Assembly (NCBI GenBank): GCA_900316565.1
Contig: ONDK01000023.1
Coordinates: forward strand, 1-32,491
DNA length: 32,491 nucleotides
Source: an uncultured Prevotella sp.
Lineage (GTDB): Bacteria > Bacteroidota > Bacteroidia > Bacteroidales > Bacteroidaceae
Direction: 5' to 3'
Part shown: piece after piece, positions 6,911 to 15,262 of the stretch
Numbering within the stretch: the first letter of the stretch is position 1
How the letters are laid out: every line of letters starts with the position of its first letter
Translations under genes and position numbers: made by a program
Notes under the pieces: model-generated
Told to the model about the DNA's origin: nothing
What the model saw: only the letters and a program-made list of their open reading frames with translations
Database searches by the model: none

Positions 6911-8422
6911 TTACATGCCACCAAAGATGTTATGGCGCTTGCAGCCTTCTACGACGTTTTGCTCTTCATCATCAAAACCAAGGCCGGTACGTTCGTCGAA
7001 ATGATGACTTCCCTGCTGCTTCGGGGCAGAAGGGATGACGAAGCGGTCCTCGTAATTGGCAATAGCGAGCAGGCGGTACATATCCTCGTATTGGTCGGCT
7101 GAGAGTCCCAGCGCCTCCGGTACGGCAGGCCGCTCCACACCGTCGACAGTCTTTCGCCTCATGAACTCACGCAGGGCTACGAGCTTGGCCAGTGCCTCAC
7201 GTATGGGCTGCGGGTCTCCTGCAGAAAGCAGATTTGCAAAATACTGTGCGGGTATACGCATCTCGTCGACCTTGGCAAAGTAATCCATGTTGCCGGCATC
7301 ACCCGCTGTGGCTGCATTACGTTTCTTCGGCGCGAGCTCATCTGTCTTCGGGCTCATGGCAGGCACATACCAAACCATCGGCAACGTGCGATACTCCGGA
7401 TGTAAGGGAAAGGCGATGGCCCATTCTTTCATCAGTTTGTACGTAGGACTCTTCTGCGCTGCCACGATATAGTTGTGGCTGATACCCTGACGTTCAGCCT
7501 CAGCTATTACTGTCGGATTATTGGGGTCGAGAATCATCTCGCGCTGACGGTTTACCAGCTCACGTTCATCAGCAGCAGCGTAGTCGTCAATCTTCTCCGC
7601 ATCATAGAGAATGACGCCGAGGTAGCGCATACGTCCCACACAGGTCTCACTGCACACCGTCGGCTGTCCGTCCTCAATGCGCGGATAGCAGAACACGCAT
7701 TTCTCGCTCTTCATCCGCTGATGGTTGAAATAGATTTTCTTATACGGGCACGCCGATACGCACTGCCGCCAACCACGACAACGGTCCTGGTTGATGAGCA
7801 CAACACCGTCCTTGCGCTTGTAGATGGCGCCGGACGGACAGCTTGGTATGCAGGCCGGATGCAGACAGTGCTCGCACAGACGGGGCACGTAGAACATGAA
7901 CGTGCGCTCAAATTCCTCGAAGCCCAGCGTGTCAATACCGCTGAGGTTAGGATCGCTCTTACGCTCATCGAACGTTCCGGCGAGATCATCTTCCCAGTTA
8001 GGACCGTTCTTCACCTTATCCATCTGCTTTCCGGTTATCATGGAGAAGGGACGTGCCGACGGTGGTGTCTTCAGCCGGCGCTTACCCTTCAGCGATGAGA
8101 AGTCGAAGGTAAACGGCTCGTAGTAGTCGCTGACCTGAGGCAGATAAGGGTTGGAGAAAAGCTGCGACATCACCTTCGGACGGTTTCCGAGACGCAGTTC
8201 TGTCTTGCCGTTCTTGGTGCGCACCCAGCCGCCACGGTATTTCTCCTGGTTCTCCCACGTCTTGGGATAGCCGGGTCCAGGTTTCGTCTCCACATTATTC
8301 CACCACGCATATTCCATACCCTTACGCGATGTCCACACGTTCTTGCATGTCACCGAGCAAGTATGGCATCCTATGCACTTGTCCAGATTGAGGACCATTG
8401 CTATTTGTGTCTTGATCTTCAT
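6911..8422 (-). CDS. narH: Respiratory nitrate reductase beta subunit (Fe-S)
   Basis: NarH carries electrons from NarI to NarG on the cytoplasmic face. Four cysteine groups are visible at positions nearly identical to E. coli: C16/C19/C22/C26; C183/C186/C191/C195; C215/C221/C225 with W218 (CRGWRQC, the Trp variant that makes a [3Fe-4S] cluster); and C242/C245/C257/C261. Length of 503 is close to the E. coli value of about 512. The first residues MKIKTQIAMVLNLDKCIGC are typical, so the ATG at 8422 is secure. It starts one nt after the narG stop, indicating coupled translation. Confidence 0.97.
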   Translation of the reverse strand: MKIKTQIAMVLNLDKCIGCHTCSVTCKNVWTSRKGMEYAWWNNVETKPGPGYPKTWENQEKYRGGWVRTKNGKTELRLGNRPKVMSQLFSNPYLPQVSDYYEPFTFDFSSLKGKRRLKTPPSARPFSMITGKQMDKVKNGPNWEDDLAGTFDERKSDPNLSGIDTLGFEEFERTFMFYVPRLCEHCLHPACIPSCPSGAIYKRKDGVVLINQDRCRGWRQCVSACPYKKIYFNHQRMKSEKCVFCYPRIEDGQPTVCSETCVGRMRYLGVILYDAEKIDDYAAADERELVNRQREMILDPNNPTVIAEAERQGISHNYIVAAQKSPTYKLMKEWAIAFPLHPEYRTLPMVWYVPAMSPKTDELAPKKRNAATAGDAGNMDYFAKVDEMRIPAQYFANLLSAGDPQPIREALAKLVALREFMRRKTVDGVERPAVPEALGLSADQYEDMYRLLAIANYEDRFVIPSAPKQQGSHHFDERTGLGFDDEEQNVVEGCKRHNIFGGM

Positions 8423-8423
8423 C

Positions 8424-11400
8424 TTATTCCCAATTTACGTTGTCCACCTTTCTCAACAGCACATACTCATCGCGGTTGGCGCCTATAGTACCGTAATAGT
8501 TCAGACTATAGGCCAGCTGCGCATAGCCTCCAATCATGTGCGTAGGCTTTGGGCAGAGACGCGAGATGGAGTTGTGTATACCACCACGGTTGCCGGTAAG
8601 CGGACTAAGCGGCACGTTGACGGTGCGGCCCTGGTTATGATACATATAAAGAGCGCCCTCGGGGATACGCTGGCTTACGCACGCACGCGCCATCGCCGAG
8701 CCGTTGTCGTTGATAACCTCCACCCAGTCGTTGTCGCGGATGCAGAGCTTTGCCGCGTCGGTCTCACTCATCCAGATGACAGGACCACCGCGTCCGAGTG
8801 TGAGCATCAGCAAGTTGTCGTTCCACGACGAGTGGATGGTCCACTTGTTGTGGGGCGTGAGCAGGTTCAGTGCCAGCGTGTTGTCGCTGAGATGTAGGCG
8901 TTCCTTGAGGTTGTTGATTTCTTTCTTTGCCAATGGCGGCTTATAGCTCACCAGCGTCTCACCGAAGGCCTGCATCCACGGATGATCCTGATAGAAACTC
9001 TGCCGACCGGTCACCGTACGCCACGGGATGAGATAATGTATATTAGTGTAGTTGGCCGTGTACTCCGTCGTCTTGTTGTTGATACCCGACCAGATAGGTG
9101 TGGGCAGCGACAGGCGCGGCTGAATGACGAGGTCCTTATAGGTATACTTCGTTTTGCCGAAGTCCGCCGTGAGTGGTTCCGCCAAGGACAGTCCGACACT
9201 CTTCTCCAACGCTTTCCATGAGCGGTAGCCGGCATCGCCGTTGCTCGTTGGGTCGAGGGTGAGCACAGCGTCGCATGCTTGTGTGGCCTCACGGATGAGC
9301 GGCATACCCTTGCTGATGCCTTCCTCGCGCTCCACGCCATTCATTTCCTTCAGCTCATTGTACTCCTTTAATGCTGACCAACCGATACCCTTACCGCCGA
9401 TACCCTTGTCGCGAACGTTAGGGCCCACGGTGGTGAACTGTCGGTATATATCGGGATAATCGCGAGTGACCACTACGAGATTACCCATGTTGCGGCCCGG
9501 TTCCGGCATCTCACCGGTCGCTTTCCAGTCGCTCACGGTGAGCGGCTCGCTGATCTCTCCGGCACTGTCGTGGGCCAGTGGCGCGTAGACCACGTCTTTC
9601 TCGTGTCCGAGATGTCCCTTGCTCATCTTGGAGAAGACCTTTGACAGCTCGCGGAAGATATCCCAATCGGTGCGGCTCTCCCATACTGGGTCCACGGCTT
9701 TACTGAACGGATGTAGGAAGGGATGCATATCGGTAGAAGAGATGTCCTCCTTCTCATACCATGTGGCGGCGGGCAGTACGATATCGGCGAAGATACTCGA
9801 CTGTGTCATGCGGTAATCGATGTTCACCACGAGGTCGAGTTTGCCTACGCTGTCCTCGGAATGCCATTTCTCATATTTTGGTAATGGTTGTCCGCACTGT
9901 TCCAAGTTTTGTCCGAGCACATTGTTCTGTGCGCCGAGGAGATGCTTCATGAAATATTCCATGCCCTTCGCCGAACAGCCAATGAGATTGGCGCGCCATA
10001 TAAAGAGCACCTTCGGACTGTTCTCCCTGGCATCGAGGTCTTCAGCGGCCAGCGACAGCTTACCTTCGTGGAGCTGCTGACAGACATAGTCCTTCTCGCT
10101 TACACCAGTCTTGGCAGCCTCACGGCACAGGTCCAGGGAGTTGCGGTTGAACTCCGGCGATGACGGCAGCCATCCCATACGTTGGCTCTTGATGTTGCAG
10201 TCGAGGAGCGTAAGTCCCTTCCACTTGTCTTTATGTGCCAATGGTGAGAGCTGCTCGTCGACCGTCACCTTCTCATAGCGCCATTGATCGGCGTGCTCAT
10301 AGATATAGCTCACTGTATTCATATGGCGGGGCGGCCGCTTCCAGTCCAAAGCGAAGGCCATTTGTGCCCAGCCTGCCTGCGGGCGCACCTTCTCCTGGCC
10401 GACATAGTGGCTCCAGCCTCCACCATTGACACCGAGAGTGCCACAGAGCATCAGCATATTGATGGCAGCGCGATAGGTCATGTCGGTGTTGTACCATTGA
10501 TTGACACCAGCACCGATGATGATCATGCTCTTGCCGCGTGTCTTCTCGGCAGTAGAGGCAAAGGCGCGGGCCGTTTGGATAACCTTTTCGGCTTTCACGC
10601 CAGTGATCTGCTCCTGCCACTTCGGTGTGTAGGGCAGGTCATCGTCGTAACTTGTGGCGCAGTTGGGGTCGCCTAGTCCGCGGTCTATGCCATAATGCGC
10701 CATGAGCAGGTCGAAGACGTTGGTGCAATATACTGTTCCGTTCTTGGTCTCCACCTTGATAACCGGTACCTTATGCTCGATAACATCAGAATGGCGTGTG
10801 GCGGCGAAATGTGGATTCTGATAGTCGGCACCACCGAAATACGGGTCAAGCAGTGTCACCACGTCATCGCGGTGCTCCATGAGCGAGAGCCGCGGCGTGA
10901 AGGGCTTACCCGTGCGGACGTCCTCGCATTTGAGATTCCACCGGCCTTCATTGTTCCATCGGCTTCCGATGCTGCCGTTAGGTGTCACAAGTTCACCCGA
11001 CGTATCATCAATGGTGATAGGATACCATTCGGCTTTGTTCTTCACGCCAAAGTCATCCTTGAGGTCAGCTGCACGCAGGAGCATGCCGGCGGCATAGTGT
11101 CCGTCGCCCTTATCCTCCAGTTTGATGAGGAATGGCAGGTCGGTAAACTTTCGTACATATTCGTTGAAATAGGGCACTGTGCGGTCCTTGTAGAATTCCT
11201 TGAGGATGACATGCCCCATCGCCATGCCCAGTGCCGAGTCGGTACCTTGCTTCGGCGCCATCCATACGTCGGCGAACTTCGACGCGTCACTGTAGTCTGG
11301 TGAGACGACAGCGACCTGCGTGCCCTTGTAGCGCACCTGGGTATAGAATGGTGAGTCAGGCGTGCGTGTTGTCGGCACATTGCTGCCCCACAGCAAAAGG

Positions 11401-12116
11401 AAAGAAGAGTTATACCAGTCGGCACTTTCCGGCACGTCGGTCTGCTCGCCCCAGGTCTGCGGCGACGACGGTGGCAGATCGCAATAGAAATCATAGAAGC
11501 TCAGGCAAGCACCTCCAAGCAAACTCAGATAGCGTGTGCCCGCTGCATAGCTCAGCATGGAGAAGGCCGGTATTGGCGTGAAGCCTACCAGACGGTCTGG
11601 GCCGAACTTCTTGATGGTATAGATATTGCTGGCAGCCATAATCTCCAGGGCTTTCTGCCAGTCGAGGCGTACGAAGCCACCCAGACCGCGTACGCGTTTA
11701 TAGCTGTTGCGCTTCTTCTCATCTTCCATTATCGATGCCCAGGCCTCTACGGGGTCATGGTGCTCGGCTAAGGCGGTGTCCCAAAGGTCGAGTAGCTCTT
11801 TACGTATCATCGGATGCTTCACGCGTCCAGAGTTGTAGAGATACCAGCTGTAGCTCGCGCCACGCGGACAGCCACGTGGCTCATGGTTTGGCAGACCTGG
11901 GCGTGTCGAAGGATAGTCGGTCTGCTGCATCTCCCACGTGACGATACCTTTCTTTACAAAGATGCGCCAAGAGCAGGAACCAGTGCAGTTCACGCCGTGT
12001 GTAGAACGCACTTCTTTATCATGGGCCCAGCGTGTACGATAGAAATGCTCCCACTCTTCGTTAGTCACGTCCTTGCGGTTGATGAAGTATTTCAGATTGC
12101 AGAATATATTGTTCAT
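8424..12116 (-). CDS. narG: Respiratory nitrate reductase alpha subunit (molybdoenzyme)
   Basis: NarG reduces nitrate to nitrite at a bis-MGD molybdenum centre. With ATG 12116 the protein has 1230 residues (E. coli about 1247). The FS0 ligands are H40, C44, C48 and C83 (HGVNCTGSCSW; RGCPRG). D213 in FYDFYCDLPP aligns, at a constant offset of 9, with the Mo-ligating Asp222 of E. coli NarG, which marks a true Nar-type enzyme rather than periplasmic NapA, whose ligand is cysteine. The segment WGEQTDVPESADWYNSS is also diagnostic. No twin-arginine signal is seen, consistent with a cytoplasm-facing subunit. The upstream TTG at 12140 would overlap the narK stop, so ATG 12116, 20 nt after narK, is preferred. 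Confidence 0.97.
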   Translation of the reverse strand: MNNIFCNLKYFINRKDVTNEEWEHFYRTRWAHDKEVRSTHGVNCTGSCSWRIFVKKGIVTWEMQQTDYPSTRPGLPNHEPRGCPRGASYSWYLYNSGRVKHPMIRKELLDLWDTALAEHHDPVEAWASIMEDEKKRNSYKRVRGLGGFVRLDWQKALEIMAASNIYTIKKFGPDRLVGFTPIPAFSMLSYAAGTRYLSLLGGACLSFYDFYCDLPPSSPQTWGEQTDVPESADWYNSSFLLLWGSNVPTTRTPDSPFYTQVRYKGTQVAVVSPDYSDASKFADVWMAPKQGTDSALGMAMGHVILKEFYKDRTVPYFNEYVRKFTDLPFLIKLEDKGDGHYAAGMLLRAADLKDDFGVKNKAEWYPITIDDTSGELVTPNGSIGSRWNNEGRWNLKCEDVRTGKPFTPRLSLMEHRDDVVTLLDPYFGGADYQNPHFAATRHSDVIEHKVPVIKVETKNGTVYCTNVFDLLMAHYGIDRGLGDPNCATSYDDDLPYTPKWQEQITGVKAEKVIQTARAFASTAEKTRGKSMIIIGAGVNQWYNTDMTYRAAINMLMLCGTLGVNGGGWSHYVGQEKVRPQAGWAQMAFALDWKRPPRHMNTVSYIYEHADQWRYEKVTVDEQLSPLAHKDKWKGLTLLDCNIKSQRMGWLPSSPEFNRNSLDLCREAAKTGVSEKDYVCQQLHEGKLSLAAEDLDARENSPKVLFIWRANLIGCSAKGMEYFMKHLLGAQNNVLGQNLEQCGQPLPKYEKWHSEDSVGKLDLVVNIDYRMTQSSIFADIVLPAATWYEKEDISSTDMHPFLHPFSKAVDPVWESRTDWDIFRELSKVFSKMSKGHLGHEKDVVYAPLAHDSAGEISEPLTVSDWKATGEMPEPGRNMGNLVVVTRDYPDIYRQFTTVGPNVRDKGIGGKGIGWSALKEYNELKEMNGVEREEGISKGMPLIREATQACDAVLTLDPTSNGDAGYRSWKALEKSVGLSLAEPLTADFGKTKYTYKDLVIQPRLSLPTPIWSGINNKTTEYTANYTNIHYLIPWRTVTGRQSFYQDHPWMQAFGETLVSYKPPLAKKEINNLKERLHLSDNTLALNLLTPHNKWTIHSSWNDNLLMLTLGRGGPVIWMSETDAAKLCIRDNDWVEVINDNGSAMARACVSQRIPEGALYMYHNQGRTVNVPLSPLTGNRGGIHNSISRLCPKPTHMIGGYAQLAYSLNYYGTIGANRDEYVLLRKVDNVNWE

Positions 12117-12136
12117 ATCGTTGGATTCAAGTGGGT

Positions 12137-13429
12137 TCAATGTTTCTTACGCATCATTCCAAAGTAGTTGACAACCATCACCAGCAGGGCGAAGAAGGTG
12201 AAGAGCAGAAAGCCCCAGCCATAGCCATACTCTGGCGAAATGTCGACAAGTCGTCCCATCAACGGCGGAAAGACGAAGCCACCGAAGGCACCGAGTCCTC
12301 CCACCCATCCGTTGGCACCGCCGACGCCCTCACTGACGTAGACGGGGACGAGCTTCATCGTGGCTCCATTATTGAAGCCGAAGGCTACAGAGATCAGCAG
12401 ACTCACAACGAAAAGGCCGCCCCACCCCATCGGAATGTTCATCAGCACACCTGCAACAGCCAGCAAGGCGAGAGCCGCCATGGAGACTTTCTCACCTCCG
12501 ATACGGTCAGACAGCTTACCACCGGGCACACGCAGCAAGGCGGCGAGGATGGAGAACACCGCCGTGAGGGCTCCGGCGAGCATCGGGTCCAGACCCATGC
12601 CTTTCTTCCAGAAGGTGGGGAACCAGGCGGTCAGCGCCATGAAACCACCGAAGGTTGTGAAGTAGCAGAGTACGAGCATCCATGTCTGCGGTATGCGGGC
12701 GGATATCTTCAGACTCGTTACGGCACTGCCTTTAGGAAATAGCTCCTGACCGCAGGCCAATGCGTTGTCTCTTGCAACCTCCGTGCTCTTTCCGGCTTTG
12801 AGGAACTGGAAGTATGGTGGATTGGCACCAAGCCATATATATAATATGAGTCCGAGGAGCATCACCCCCGTCAGAATATAGTAGGCGGCTGTGAAACCAA
12901 AGTGGCTAAGCAGAAGCGGAAGGACAAAAGCCAGAATGCCGGCAGAGGTGGTACCCAGTCCGCCGTAGATACCTGAAGCATAGCCCTGACGGCTCTTTTC
13001 AAACCAGTAGTTGGACTGTGAGGCTCCCACCGAGAACGTGGCGATGCCACAACCAGCCAGACAACCGAGCAGCAACACTACCGGATAAAGTCCTTTCATG
13101 CTTCCAGGTGTCTCCACGGGATATAGTGTGAACAGCAGACTCAGCGCTCCCAAGCCTATGACGGCGGCAGTGAGCAGAAAGAGGAAGCCGCGGCGTCCAC
13201 CGTTGCTGTCGACCATTGCTCCAAAGGGTATGCGCAGCAGGGAACCGGTGAGCGACGGCACCGACACGAGCAGTCCGAGTTCTGTGGCGCCCAAGCCCAT
13301 GGCTGCACCTAGAGTGGTACTCGTAGGACCGAAGAGTGAGATGGCCATTACGCCAAAGAAGAAGCCAATAGTGGCTCCCCAAAGAGCTGATGTGGGTGTT
13401 CCTTTTAGTTTTAATTGCGATTGTACCAT
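12137..13429 (-). CDS. narK: MFS nitrate/nitrite transporter
   Basis: This 430-residue member of the major facilitator superfamily has about twelve membrane helices. The two glycine-rich nitrate signatures of the NarK/NNP family are recognisable: YGGLGTTSAGILAFVLPLL (about residues 155-173) and GANGWVGGLGAFGGFVFPP (about residues 373-391). It should import nitrate, probably in exchange for nitrite or with protons. It lies between mobA and narG in the nar operon, with spacings of about 30 and 20 nt. Transport mode cannot be decided from sequence alone. Confidence 0.93.
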   Translation of the reverse strand: MVQSQLKLKGTPTSALWGATIGFFFGVMAISLFGPTSTTLGAAMGLGATELGLLVSVPSLTGSLLRIPFGAMVDSNGGRRGFLFLLTAAVIGLGALSLLFTLYPVETPGSMKGLYPVVLLLGCLAGCGIATFSVGASQSNYWFEKSRQGYASGIYGGLGTTSAGILAFVLPLLLSHFGFTAAYYILTGVMLLGLILYIWLGANPPYFQFLKAGKSTEVARDNALACGQELFPKGSAVTSLKISARIPQTWMLVLCYFTTFGGFMALTAWFPTFWKKGMGLDPMLAGALTAVFSILAALLRVPGGKLSDRIGGEKVSMAALALLAVAGVLMNIPMGWGGLFVVSLLISVAFGFNNGATMKLVPVYVSEGVGGANGWVGGLGAFGGFVFPPLMGRLVDISPEYGYGWGFLLFTFFALLVMVVNYFGMMRKKH

Positions 13430-13459
13430 AATTTCTGAATTAGGTTTTTATGCCGATCG

Positions 13460-14083
13460 TTAAAGAGTGGCAGACTCTTTCCAGTCCTCCGGGCGGTTGA
13501 TGTTACTGAGCAATCGGTCGGAAGGGACTATTATATAATATGTGTTCAAAGCTCCAAGCAGTCCTTTCATGCTCCGGCGCCCTGAGTTCATGCGACTGCG
13601 CAGGACTGATAAAGCGTCCTTCTCGATAAGCAGAGGAAAGGGGGAGACACTTCCGTCGCTGCGTCGCCAGGCGATAGCCTGCGGGAGATTTCCATTCTCA
13701 AAGCTGCCATGGGATAGTTTGATGTGGTCAATCATTGTCCGGAGCATATCACTGTCCACACATGGCATGTCGCAGGTGAGGATGAGCAGCCATGGTGTGG
13801 AGCAACGGTCAAGCAGTGCTTCCAGTCCTCCTAGCGGACCGCAATCACTATGCTGGTCCTCTACGATATCCAGCCCAAGGAAGGCATAGGTCCCGGCATT
13901 GGCATGGCTGGCACTGACTACAACCTCTTTGACAAGTGGACGGAGCAGGTCGGCCGCCTTACTGATTAGAGTCTCGCCATCGGGAGCAAACAGTGCCTTG
14001 TTACTGCCAAAGCGACTGCTGTGCCCTCCTGCGAGGACAGCACCAGTCAGTATTGTTGACAACGGAGGTGATAAGGTGAGCAT
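13460..14083 (-). CDS. mobA: Molybdenum cofactor guanylyltransferase
   Basis: MobA transfers GMP from GTP to molybdopterin to make the guanine dinucleotide cofactor that NarG needs. The N-terminal nucleotide-binding motif is LAGGHSSRFGSNKA (residues 17-30). It is followed by CGPLGGLEALL (81-91), the metal-binding CDMP (104-107; Asp105) and the C-terminal NINRPEDW, matching the usual NINTPEDL. Length of 207 is normal. The gene sits 10 nt after the small membrane protein gene and about 30 nt before narK, a placement that dedicates cofactor maturation to the nitrate reductase. Confidence 0.93.
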   Translation of the reverse strand: MLTLSPPLSTILTGAVLAGGHSSRFGSNKALFAPDGETLISKAADLLRPLVKEVVVSASHANAGTYAFLGLDIVEDQHSDCGPLGGLEALLDRCSTPWLLILTCDMPCVDSDMLRTMIDHIKLSHGSFENGNLPQAIAWRRSDGSVSPFPLLIEKDALSVLRSRMNSGRRSMKGLLGALNTYYIIVPSDRLLSNINRPEDWKESATL

Positions 14084-14093
14084 AGACGGGATC

Positions 14094-14525
14094 TTAACCT
14101 ACAATAAGGGTCAACGCTATAGCCACTGCAAAAGCAGGTACTGCAAGACGAGACTCCCAAAGGGATAGTGCCGGACGCACCTCCCTGCGAGAACTGAACG
14201 AGAAGAACTGACTGATAACAGCTACCAGAGCTCCTTCTAAGAGGATGTACATAGCTGGATGTAGCACGCCGCCCTCAACGCCGGGAAGAAGGAAGTCGGC
14301 CAACTTAATCACGGACGCCACGACGGCGGTGAGCATGACAGCAGAACTCTTGCCGGAACGGGCCGAAGCTGAGAGCATGCAGAAGATGCCGAACGCAAAG
14401 AGGATATTCGATGTACCGTGATGGAGACTGGTGGCATGGAGCACCCATCCTAGTGTGGCTTCGATGATGCCCCAGATGCTGCCCCAAAAAAGAATCGTCA
14501 GAAAGGATTGAATTTTCGATTTCAT
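14094..14525 (-). CDS. Uncharacterised small membrane protein heading the nar operon
   Basis: This 143-residue protein has about four to five hydrophobic segments (roughly residues 7-27, 40-51, 61-80, 90-107 and 127-142). Its first helix contains WGIIEATLGWVLH, with a glutamate buried in a membrane segment and a histidine shortly after; a second conserved-looking stretch is GGVLHPAMYILLEGALV. I do not recognise the family. It is smaller than the usual ECF-transporter substrate subunits (about 180 residues, six helices) but similar in style. As the first gene of the operon, 10 nt before mobA, it may serve molybdate or nitrate/nitrite handling or NarI/heme assembly; that is inference from position only. 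Confidence 0.8.
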   Translation of the reverse strand: MKSKIQSFLTILFWGSIWGIIEATLGWVLHATSLHHGTSNILFAFGIFCMLSASARSGKSSAVMLTAVVASVIKLADFLLPGVEGGVLHPAMYILLEGALVAVISQFFSFSSRREVRPALSLWESRLAVPAFAVAIALTLIVG

Positions 14526-14548
14526 GTGCTATTGGTTTTAATTGGCAT

Positions 14549-14556
14549 CAAAGTTA
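14549..14556 (-). promoter_or_regulatory. -7 box of the nar operon
   Basis: Read on the minus strand, TAACTTTG fits TAnnTTTG, placing the start of transcription near 14542, about 17 nt before the first gene. The -33 region falls near 14575, inside the inverted repeat at 14568-14589. Confidence 0.6.
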
Positions 14557-14567
14557 GGTATTTTTTT

Positions 14568-14589
14568 CGATAAGGTATTCTTCTTATCG
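14568..14589. promoter_or_regulatory. Inverted repeat at the nar -33 region
   Basis: CGATAAG (14568-14574) and CTTATCG (14583-14589) are perfect inverted repeats 8 nt apart. They straddle the expected -33 position of the nar promoter, a location suited to a repressor or to a proximal activator. Confidence 0.5.
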
Positions 14590-14627
14590 TAATTTTTTTT
14601 CTGTTGATGAATATCTTTTGTAGATAA

Positions 14628-14645
14628 TGGTAACAATTGTTACCA
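14628..14645. promoter_or_regulatory. 18-bp perfect palindrome, candidate Crp/Fnr-type operator
   Basis: TGGTAACAATTGTTACCA is fully symmetric. Its core GTAAC-N4-GTTAC has the two-half-site layout of Crp/Fnr-family operators, and from memory resembles sites proposed for HcpR-like regulators of nitrogen-oxide genes. Its centre lies about 94 nt upstream of the predicted nar start site. Regulator identity is inference. Confidence 0.55.
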
Positions 14646-14874
14646 AAAAATCTTAATGTTACTTAAATATTGGGGCGATAGAGTCATTACCCCGTTTCCG
14701 CAATGTCTTAATTGCTGTTGCGCAATGCAGTGGAAAATGTCATGAAAGCACAGTCAGCACTACGCAAACATTTCCAAAAGGAAGCCGCAACATGCAAAAT
14801 GCGAAAACGGATAAAACAATAGAAAGTTATCAAAAATCATTACATCAAAATAAGTGTAGTACAGTTGCGTTGTA

Positions 14875-14957
14875 AGTGTACGGAAAATAGAACGTAAAAG
14901 GGCCACATTTACAAAAAAGTATACGGAAAATAGAATGCAAAAGGACTACATTTACAA
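14875..14957. repeat. Two tandem 40-nt repeats, period 43
   Basis: Copies at 14875-14914 and 14918-14957 match at 35 of 40 positions by eye, each containing TACGGAAAATAGAA and ending ACATTTACAA. They lie upstream of the HPP-like gene. They could be regulator sites or a relic duplication. Confidence 0.75.
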
Positions 14958-14986
14958 TCAGTTGAATACCAGCGGTTTACAAAGTT

Positions 14987-15012
14987 AATTCAAATAGGGC
15001 TAAATTTGAATT
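14987..15012. repeat. 9-bp inverted repeat
   Basis: AATTCAAAT (14987-14995) and ATTTGAATT (15004-15012) are perfect inverted repeats 8 nt apart, about 190 nt upstream of the predicted start site of the HPP-like gene. No T-run follows on either strand, so an operator is more likely than a terminator, though the AT-rich sequence lowers the significance. Confidence 0.45.
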
Positions 15013-15187
15013 TTATTTACATATTCTTTTCTACATAAGAGAAACACTCAAGGCCGTACAATGCACCTTATAAAAACAAAGTGCAATAGTTATTTGCCAA
15101 CCCTGTAACTATGCTATAACTAAAAGCAAAAAGAAATTACTGACCCGTATTTCCCACCCTATATTTCCTTTTCTCAGTAAGATTAGC

Positions 15188-15195
15188 TATCTTTG
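15188..15195 (+). promoter_or_regulatory. -7 box of the HPP-like gene
   Basis: TATCTTTG fits TAnnTTTG, with a TTTTC tract about 20 nt upstream (near 15170). It predicts a leader of about 60 nt before the ATG at 15263. Confidence 0.6.
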
Positions 15196-15262
15196 CACGA
15201 TGTAAGAGCCAAAAGTATTAAAGGGCATCAGCCTGTGGCACACAGAGAATAAAACAATAGCT

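Larger units (their letters stand above)
14526..15262. other. Intergenic control region between nar operon and HPP-like gene
   Basis: This 737-nt divergent gap has no plausible gene. It holds, left to right, the leftward nar promoter (14549-14556), a 7-bp inverted repeat (14568-14589), an 18-bp perfect palindrome (14628-14645), a tandem 40-nt repeat (14875-14957), a 9-bp inverted repeat (14987-15012) and the rightward promoter (15188-15195). It is AT-rich compared with its neighbours. The length and density of symmetric elements suggest regulated expression on both sides. Confidence 0.7.

Noticed and set aside
8424-12116. Periplasmic nitrate reductase (NapA) or formate dehydrogenase
   Set aside because: The FS0 motif with His, the Asp ligand region, the large size and the narHJI neighbours identify NarG.
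14526-15262. CRISPR array or small-RNA gene in the long divergent gap
   Set aside because: Only two imperfect 40-nt copies separated by 3 nt exist, with no spacer-sized unique units and no promoter-terminator pair for a small RNA.
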